Shown here: positions 45,175 through 52,687 of the stretch, one piece after another
Numbering within the stretch: the first letter of the stretch is position 1
Layout of the letters: every line of letters begins with the position of its first letter
Assembly (NCBI RefSeq): GCF_009862265.1
Contig: NZ_WWGX01000042.1
Location: 14,993 to 67,679 of the forward strand
Origin: Streptomyces sp. SID8352
Lineage (GTDB): Bacteria > Actinomycetota > Actinomycetes > Streptomycetales > Streptomycetaceae
DNA length: 52,687 nt
Direction: 5' to 3'
Program-made: the position numbers and the translations under genes
The notes under the pieces: generated by a model
The model's database searches: none
Told to the model about the DNA's origin: nothing
Seen by the model: the letters and a program-made list of their open reading frames with translations, nothing else

Positions 45175-45984
45175 ATGAACCACCACACGACCTCCGCCGC
45201 CGGTCCGCGCCGCGGCGCCGCCCCGTCGACGCACTCCGTGTTCGGCGCGCCCTGCTGGGTGAGCCTGACCAGCCGGGACCTGGCGGCCACCGAGGAGTTC
45301 TACTCCGCGGTGCTGGGCTGGCGGTGGCGCCCCGCGGGCCTGGGCGACCCGTTCCGGATCGCGCTGGCCGACAGGACGCCGGTGGCCGGGATCGCGGCGG
45401 TCGCCTCGATGTGGCAGATGGCGGTGGCGTGGACGCCGTACTTCGCCGCGCGCAGCGCCGACGAGGCGGTCTCCCGGGTGCAGGAGCGGGGCGGCACCAC
45501 CGCCGTCGGGCCGATCTCCCTGCCGCCCGGGCGGGCGGCGCTGCTGGCCGACCGGGACGGGGCGACCTTCGGCATCTGGGAGGGCGAGCTGTTCGCCGAC
45601 TGGGAGACCTGGCGCTCCTCGCGCCCGGCCTTCATCCGGCTGTACACCCGCGACGCCTTCGACGCGGCGATCTTCTACGGCGAGGTCTTCGAGTGGGCCT
45701 CGGAGCGGCCCGACGGCTGCGAGGTGCGCTACGAGGGCGGCGAGGTGGTGCTGCGCAGCCGGGGCGACGTGGTGGCGCGGATCGGATCCGGGGCCCTGGG
45801 CGCCGCCCCGGACCCGGCCCTGCGGCCGCACTGGCAGGTGCACTTCGCCGTCGAGGACGTCGAGGGGTGCGCCCGCGCGGCCGAGCGGAACGGGGGCGCC
45901 GTGCAGGCGATGGACGGGGACGAGGCGGTGCTGCGCGACGCCGACGGCGCGCAGTTCACGGTGACCGCGCGCCGTCTGTGCTGA
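45175..45984 (+). CDS. VOC-superfamily protein with two glyoxalase-like domains
   Basis: A 269-residue protein with two consecutive VOC modules: about residues 20-140 (CWVSLTSRDLAATEEFYSAVLGW, ending ALLADRDGATFGIWEG) and about 150-268 (AFIRLYTRDAFDAAIFYGEVFEW, ending AVLRDADGAQFTVTA). This is the layout of two-domain actinomycete VOC proteins often annotated as glyoxalase/bleomycin resistance or as hydroxylases. The substrate is unknown. The ATG at 45175 lacks a strong ribosome binding site. It converges with glgX with 12 bp between stops. Confidence 0.85.
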   Translation: MNHHTTSAAGPRRGAAPSTHSVFGAPCWVSLTSRDLAATEEFYSAVLGWRWRPAGLGDPFRIALADRTPVAGIAAVASMWQMAVAWTPYFAARSADEAVSRVQERGGTTAVGPISLPPGRAALLADRDGATFGIWEGELFADWETWRSSRPAFIRLYTRDAFDAAIFYGEVFEWASERPDGCEVRYEGGEVVLRSRGDVVARIGSGALGAAPDPALRPHWQVHFAVEDVEGCARAAERNGGAVQAMDGDEAVLRDADGAQFTVTARRLC

Positions 45985-45996
45985 GGTCATGCGCGC

Positions 45997-48143
<2,147 letters not shown>

Positions 48144-48147
<4 letters not shown>

Positions 48148-48782
48148 CGGGCGCCCTCCGGCACCCGGCCGGGGGGCGGGACGGCGGACCCGCGACCGTC
48201 GGACCCGCGGCCGACGGGCGTCCGGTCGGCCGGCACGGGGCCGGGGACCGTGCGAGCGCAGGCCGTGCGGCCGGCGAGCACGAGACCGGCGGGTGCGGGG
48301 CCCGGGGCGGCCGCCAGCCGGGCGGCGGGCACGGTCTCCCGGGGCACGTCCAGTCCCTCCCGAGTGATCGGCGCCGGTGCGGTGGGCACCAGCGGGACGC
48401 GTTCGCCGGACCGGGCGCGCCGGGAGAACCAGATGACCTTCGACCCGGTGCCGGTGGCGCAGCAGCCCCAGCCGTCGCTGTGGGCGGCGAGGTGCCGGAG
48501 GCAGCCGCGCAGGTCCTGGTCGGGGCGGAGTCCCCGGTCGTGACCCGCCACCGCCGTGATGAGGTGCTGGCGGTTCCACCACATCTCGATCGAGGTGTTC
48601 TTGTCGCTGACGTGCTCGTCGATCGCCCGCAGCAGCATCTCGGCGCCGGAGCAGACGGGGTCGACGAGGTTCTCCAGGTCCCAGAACCTGAGGTGGGCGG
48701 CCAGGATGCGCCTGACCTGGCCGACCCGTTCCGGGCTCACTTCCACGTCGAGGTGGTAGTAGCAGGGCACTGCGGTCTTCAT
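48144..48782 (-). CDS. Degenerate RsbW-like ATPase-fold protein, coupled to glgX
   Basis: A 212-residue protein. Its first 125 residues follow the anti-sigma/HATPase layout of Streptomyces RsbW-like proteins: [43 protein letters not shown] (where E-L-V-T-N-A-x-x-H is expected), and [27 protein letters not shown] (where the late strand W-G-x-x-x-x-x-G-K-x-V-W is expected). The N-box Asn and a clear D-x-G-x-G are missing, so ATP binding is doubtful. The last 80 residues are Pro/Ala/Arg-rich and probably disordered. The ATG at 48782 is followed by glgX through a GTGA overlap, so the two proteins are made together. A regulatory role toward GlgX or a sigma pathway is an inference. Confidence 0.7.
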
Positions 48783-49118
48783 CGTCGTGGCTCCTCACCG
48801 CGAAGGCTCCCGCGTCTCCTCGTCCCTTGGGGGACGGGCTCCCCGATCACGAAGCGCGAGCACTGATCGCTTCTGAGTCATTCCAGAGTGCGATCCGTAG
48901 TCCATTCGTGCAACACGAACGGTGTCCGGGCGGTCACGGTGCGGGGCGGGGGCGGGGCGCCGGGTGGCCGTCGGCCGCGCCCGGGGCGCGGGGGCGGGAA
49001 GGGCGTCGGCACGGCCCGTAAACCAGTTGAAGATCCAACAAGACGGACCGCGACCGTGCGTGCACCATGTGTGAAGTGCTGATCGTTCGGATCGGACCGA
49101 CCCGGAAGGTGACCGGCC
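48783..49118. promoter_or_regulatory. Divergent promoter region, glgX operon / DUF5133 gene
   Basis: A 336-bp interval without a gene. It holds the TTCGTG-CAA-CACGAA dyad (48905-48919) about 120 bp from the minus-strand start, a GTTG...CAAC dyad near 49028-49041, and relatively AT-rich sections near 48855-48920 and 49018-49100 where promoters are likely. Confidence 0.5.
48905..48919. promoter_or_regulatory. Perfect dyad TTCGTG-CAA-CACGAA
   Basis: Six-base arms match exactly across a 3-base centre, in AT-richer DNA between two divergent transcription units. It has the form of a dimeric repressor operator; no regulator gene lies next to it. Confidence 0.5.
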
Positions 49119-49445
49119 ATGCTGCTTCCCGCGAGGACCGAAGTCGCCCGGCAGCTGCGGCGCTACCGCGCCTGGGAGCGGATGACGCTGGCCTCCCCGG
49201 CGGACACGGGGGTGCGGACCACCTTCGAGGACTCCGGCTACACCCTGTGCGTGCTCATGGGCAGGCGCTGCGCGCGGGAGGCGGCGGACGCGGCCGAGCG
49301 GTATCTGCGGACGGCCCCGGTCACCCGCCTGCGGGAGCGGGACGACCGGCCCCGGCCCGCCGCGCCGGTCCGGCTGGGCCCGCCGCCCCCCGCGGCGGAC
49401 CGGTTGCCGCCGACGGGGCGGAAGACCCCCACCGGCGCGGCGTGA
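49119..49445 (+). CDS. DUF5133-domain protein
   Basis: A 108-residue protein with the DUF5133 core: MLLPARTEVARQLRRYRAWERM (N-terminal helix), TTFEDSGYTLCVLMGRRCAREAADAAERYLRTA (the E/D-x-S/G-YTLC-V-x-TGxR-like signature). A Pro/Arg-rich tail of about 35 residues follows. The family is found in Streptomyces and has no known function. It stands 58 bp upstream of glgE on the same strand and could be part of that operon. The ATG at 49119 has no strong ribosome binding site but begins exactly at the family N-terminus. Confidence 0.8.
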   Translation: MLLPARTEVARQLRRYRAWERMTLASPADTGVRTTFEDSGYTLCVLMGRRCAREAADAAERYLRTAPVTRLRERDDRPRPAAPVRLGPPPPAADRLPPTGRKTPTGAA

Positions 49446-49503
49446 GGCGTCATCCGGCCGGGCCCGTCGCGGTCCGGCCCCGAGTACGGCGGAGGTGGGA
49501 CGG

Positions 49504-51501
49504 ATGGGCAGGAGCGCGGTGAGCGGGCGCATCCCGGTGCGGGACGTCCGTCCCGCGGTGGACGGCGGCAGGCGCCCGGCGAAGGCGGTGGCGGGAGAGA
49601 CCTTCGAGGTGACCGCCACCGTGTTCCGCGAGGGCCACGACGCGGTGGGCGCCGATGTCGTCCTCACCGATCCGCAGGGCCGCCCCGGGCCGTGGACGCC
49701 GATGCGGGAACTGGCGCCGGGCACCGACCGCTGGGGCGCCGAGATCACCCCCGGCGCCACGGGGAACTGGACGTACCGGGTGGAGGCGTGGAGCGATCCG
49801 GTCACCACCTGGCGGCGCGCCGCGGGCGTCAAGGTGCCGGCGGGCATCGAGGCCGGACTGGTGCTGGAGGAGGGCGCGGAGCTGTACCGGCGGGCCGCGG
49901 CGGGCGTTCCGCGCCGGGCCGGGCGGCAGGTGGTGCTGGCCGCCGCCCGGGCCCTCGGGGACGACTCGCTGCCGGTCGCCACCCGGCTGGCGGCGGCGTG
50001 CGCGCCCCGGGTGGACGCGGTGCTGGCCCGTCACCCGCTGCGGGAGCTGGTCACCTCCTCCGAGCCGATGCCGCTGCTGGTGGAGCGCGAACGGGCTCTG
50101 TACGGCGCCTGGTACGAGTTCTTCCCCCGCTCGGAGGGAACGCCCGAGGAGCCGCACGGCACCTTCCGCACCGCCGCCCGGCGGCTGCCCGCCATCGCGG
50201 CCATGGGATTCGACGTCGTCTACCTCCCGCCGGTCCACCCCATCGGCACCACGCACCGCAAGGGCCGCAACAACACCCTCACCGCCGCCCCCGGCGATGT
50301 CGGCGTCCCCTGGGCCATCGGCTCCCCCGAGGGGGGCCACGACGCGATCCACCCGGCGCTCGGCACCTTCGACGACTTCGACGCCTTCGTGGCCGAGGCC
50401 GCCCGGCACGGCCTGGAGATCGCCCTGGACCTCGCCCTCCAGTGCTCCCCCGACCACCCCTGGCTGGCCAAGCACCCCGAGTGGTTCCACCACCGCCCGG
50501 ACGGCAGCATCGCGCACGCCGAGAACCCGCCGAAGCAGTACCAGGACATCCACCCGCTCGCCTTCGACGCCGACATGGACGGCATCGTCGCCGAGACCGT
50601 CCGCGTCCTGCGGCTGTGGATGGGCCACGGGGTGCGGATCTTCCGCGTGGACAACCCGCACACCAAGCCGGTGGTCTTCTGGGAACGCGTCATCGCGGAC
50701 GTCAACGGCACCGACCCGGACGTCGTCTTCCTCGCCGAGGCCTTCACCCGGCCCGCGATGATGCACGCGCTGGCGCAGGCCGGATTCCAGCAGTCCTACA
50801 CGTACTTCACCTGGCGGACCGGCAAGGAGGAGCTGACCCGGTATCTCACCGAGCTGTCGGGGGAGGCCGCCGCCCACATGCGGCCCAACCTCTTCACGAA
50901 CACCCCCGACATCCTCCCCGCCCACCTCCAGCACGGCGGCCGGCCGGCCTTCGCGCTCCGCGCCGTGCTCGCCGCCACCCTCTCCCCCACCTGGGGCGTC
51001 TACAGCGGCTACGAGCTGTGCGAGAACACCCCCCTGCACCCCGGTGGCGAGGAGTACCTCGACTCGGAGAAGTACCAGCTCACCCCGCGCGACTGGGACG
51101 CCGCCGCGCGCGAGGGGCGCACCATCGCCCCGCTGATCACCCGGCTCAACGCCGTCCGGCGCGCCCATCCCGCGCTGCACCGGCTGCGGAACCTCCGCTT
51201 CCACGAGACCGACAACGACGCGCTCATCGCGTACAGCAAGCGCGAGGGGGACGACGCCGTCCTGGTGGTCGTCAACCTCGACCCGCACCGCGCCCAGGAG
51301 GCCACGGTCACGCTCGACCTGCCGCTGCTCGGCCTCGGCCACGACGCCTCGGTGACCGTCCACGACGAGCTGACCGGCGAGAGCTACCAGTGGGGCCGGA
51401 CCAACTACGTCCGCCTGGAGCCCGGCCGGGCGCCCGCGCACGTCTTCCACGTCCAGCGGCCGCCCGCCGCCGCGCCGCAGAAAGGGTCGGCAGCCTCATG
51501 A
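49504..51501 (+). CDS. glgE: Alpha-1,4-glucan:maltose-1-phosphate maltosyltransferase
   Basis: A 665-residue GH13 enzyme that adds maltosyl units from maltose-1-phosphate to alpha-1,4-glucan. The N-terminal domain (about 10-110) is immunoglobulin-like, followed by the GlgE-specific insert and the barrel. The nucleophile is Asp383 ([12 protein letters not shown]) and the acid Glu412 ([10 protein letters not shown]), with the same spacing of 29 residues as known for Streptomyces GlgE (Asp394/Glu423). Other signatures are [32 protein letters not shown] and [11 protein letters not shown]. The ATG at 49504 has GGAGG with 8 bases spacing. Its stop overlaps the treS start (ATGA), so the two enzymes are translated together. 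Confidence 0.96.
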   Translation: MGRSAVSGRIPVRDVRPAVDGGRRPAKAVAGETFEVTATVFREGHDAVGADVVLTDPQGRPGPWTPMRELAPGTDRWGAEITPGATGNWTYRVEAWSDPVTTWRRAAGVKVPAGIEAGLVLEEGAELYRRAAAGVPRRAGRQVVLAAARALGDDSLPVATRLAAACAPRVDAVLARHPLRELVTSSEPMPLLVERERALYGAWYEFFPRSEGTPEEPHGTFRTAARRLPAIAAMGFDVVYLPPVHPIGTTHRKGRNNTLTAAPGDVGVPWAIGSPEGGHDAIHPALGTFDDFDAFVAEAARHGLEIALDLALQCSPDHPWLAKHPEWFHHRPDGSIAHAENPPKQYQDIHPLAFDADMDGIVAETVRVLRLWMGHGVRIFRVDNPHTKPVVFWERVIADVNGTDPDVVFLAEAFTRPAMMHALAQAGFQQSYTYFTWRTGKEELTRYLTELSGEAAAHMRPNLFTNTPDILPAHLQHGGRPAFALRAVLAATLSPTWGVYSGYELCENTPLHPGGEEYLDSEKYQLTPRDWDAAAREGRTIAPLITRLNAVRRAHPALHRLRNLRFHETDNDALIAYSKREGDDAVLVVVNLDPHRAQEATVTLDLPLLGLGHDASVTVHDELTGESYQWGRTNYVRLEPGRAPAHVFHVQRPPAAAPQKGSAAS

Positions 51502-52687
51502 CCGTCAACGAGCCCGTACCGGACACCTTCGAGGACACCCCCGCGAGCGACCGCGACCCCGACTGGTTCAAACGGGCCGTCTTCTACGAGGTCCTCGTCC
51601 GCTCCTTCCAGGACAGCAACGGCGACGGCATCGGCGACCTCAAAGGACTCACCGCACGCCTCGACTACCTCCAATGGCTCGGCGTCGACTGCCTCTGGCT
51701 CCCCCCCTTCTTCCAGTCCCCCCTCAAGGACGGCGGCTACGACGTCGCCGACTACACCGCCGTCCTCCCCGAATTCGGCGACCTCGCCGACTTCGTCGAA
51801 TTCACCGACGCCGCCCACCAGCGCGGCATGCGCGTCATCATCGACTTCGTCATGAACCACACCAGCGACCAGCACCCCTGGTTCCAGGAATCACGACGCG
51901 ACCCCACCGGCCCCTACGGCGACTACTACGTCTGGGCCGACGACGACACCCGCTACCCCGAAGCCCGCATCATCTTCGTCGACACCGAAGCCTCCAACTG
52001 GACCTACGACCCCCACCGCCGCCAGTACTACTGGCACCGCTTCTTCTCCCACCAGCCCGACCTCAACTACGACAACCCCGCCGTCCAGGAGGAAATGCTC
52101 GCCGCCCTCAAATTCTGGCTCGACCTCGGCATCGACGGCTTCCGCCTCGACGCCGTCCCCTACCTCTACGCCCAAGAAGGCACCACCTGCGAAAACCTCC
52201 CCGCCAGCCACGCCTTCCTCAAACGCGTACGCCACGAGATCGACACCCACTACCCCGACACCGTCCTCCTCGCCGAAGCCAACCAATGGCCCGAGGACGT
52301 CGTCGACTACTTCGGCGACTACACCACCGGCGGCGACGAATGCCACATGGCCTTCCACTTCCCCGTCATGCCCCGCATCTTCATGGCCGTCCGCCGCGAA
52401 TCACGCCACCCCGTCTCCGAAATCCTCGCCAAAACCCCCGCCATCCCCTCCAACTGCCAATGGGGCATCTTCCTCCGCAACCACGACGAACTCACCCTCG
52501 AAATGGTCACCGACGAAGAACGCGACTACATGTACGCGGAATACGCCAAAGACCCCCGCATGCGCGCCAACATCGGCATCCGCCGCCGCCTCGCCCCCCT
52601 CCTCGACAACGACCGCAACCAGATCCAGCTCTTCACCGCCCTCCTCCTCTCCCTCCCCGGCTCACCGATCCTCTACTACGGCGACGA
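51498..52687 (+). CDS. treS: Trehalose synthase TreS (3' partial)
   Basis: The visible 396 residues belong to TreS, a GH13 enzyme that interconverts trehalose and maltose and supplies maltose for maltose-1-phosphate formation. The start [64 protein letters not shown] is diagnostic. The nucleophile is Asp218 ([11 protein letters not shown]), the acid Glu260 (LLAEANQWP), and the third acidic residue is in [10 protein letters not shown]. The gene continues past the right edge. The ATG overlaps the glgE stop. Codon choice differs from neighbours: Leu is almost always CTC, and GAA, CAA and AAA are frequent, which leaves the coding strand poor in G. Confidence 0.96.
   Translation, partial: MTVNEPVPDTFEDTPASDRDPDWFKRAVFYEVLVRSFQDSNGDGIGDLKGLTARLDYLQWLGVDCLWLPPFFQSPLKDGGYDVADYTAVLPEFGDLADFVEFTDAAHQRGMRVIIDFVMNHTSDQHPWFQESRRDPTGPYGDYYVWADDDTRYPEARIIFVDTEASNWTYDPHRRQYYWHRFFSHQPDLNYDNPAVQEEMLAALKFWLDLGIDGFRLDAVPYLYAQEGTTCENLPASHAFLKRVRHEIDTHYPDTVLLAEANQWPEDVVDYFGDYTTGGDECHMAFHFPVMPRIFMAVRRESRHPVSEILAKTPAIPSNCQWGIFLRNHDELTLEMVTDEERDYMYAEYAKDPRMRANIGIRRRLAPLLDNDRNQIQLFTALLLSLPGSPILYYGD

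Noticed and set aside
51405..52510. Minus-strand frames opposite treS with acidic, Val/Gly-rich proteins
   Set aside because: They arise from the C-ending codons of treS, which leave no stops on the complement; no motifs or ribosome binding sites.

Overview
The window reads as a piece of a Streptomyces (or close relative) chromosome. The base composition is very GC-rich, codon third positions are almost all G or C, and GTG starts and 4-base GTGA/ATGA gene overlaps are common. Several families are typical of the genus: a snapalysin with its LysR regulator, an [Fe-S] NsrR-type repressor next to a flavohaemoglobin, an isorenieratene-type carotenoid cluster, a DUF5133 protein and a GlgE/TreS glycogen locus. 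No rRNA, tRNA, transposase, phage or CRISPR locus was recognised. Two genes are cut by the window edges: an aldehyde dehydrogenase on the left and treS on the right.

Layout. 1-2.7 kb: aromatic-aldehyde-dehydrogenase-like gene followed by an AAHS-family aromatic acid permease. 2.8-3.6 kb: PepSY lipoprotein. 3.9-5.85 kb: divergent LysR regulator and secreted snapalysin protease sharing a T-N11-A dyad. 5.9-6.6 kb: CbiZ cobinamide amidohydrolase. 6.8-9.1 kb: NO-detoxification module of hmp (flavohaemoglobin), nsrR and a divergent cupin gene, with two NsrR-like operators. 9.1-11.1 kb: MFS exporter and MarR repressor. 11.2-17.4 kb: GAF-ANTAR protein, a Cys-rich hypothetical, YihY membrane protein, ProP-like MHS transporter, EamA exporter and an MSMEG_6728-family protein.

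17.4-25.3 kb is the carotenoid cluster. crtI-crtB-(Rieske protein, 'crtV' position) run on the minus strand, coupled by 4-base overlaps, and crtY-crtT-crtU run on the plus strand. Together they cover geranylgeranyl-PP to phytoene to lycopene to beta-carotene to an aromatic carotenoid. The prenyl synthase crtE is not in the window.

25.4-41.4 kb is a mixed region: small membrane and hypothetical proteins, DoxX protein, fructosamine kinase, catalase (18-bp palindrome upstream), a PucR-type regulator with two HTH units, a YciO/Sua5 protein, dienelactone hydrolase, metallophosphoesterase, TauD dioxygenase, a PAS-GAF-SpoIIE-HATPase phosphatase and a LigD-like ATP-dependent ligase. 41.7-45.98 kb: a stand-alone second-type hydroxymethylbilane synthase, a hypothetical, a SigB/SigF-type sigma factor, a short ANTAR protein and a two-domain VOC protein. 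46-52.7 kb: alpha-glucan metabolism, with glgX coupled to a degenerate RsbW-like ATPase-fold protein on the minus strand, and DUF5133, glgE and treS (ATGA-coupled) on the plus strand.

The strongest second-look items are the NsrR operator pair, the LysR dyad, the head-to-head crt cluster with its coupled Rieske protein and missing crtE, the degenerate HATPase fused by overlap to glgX, the palindrome in front of catalase, and the abrupt C-ending codon switch at treS. I did not find a clearly new multi-gene system. All functional calls come from reading motifs by eye, without database searches.
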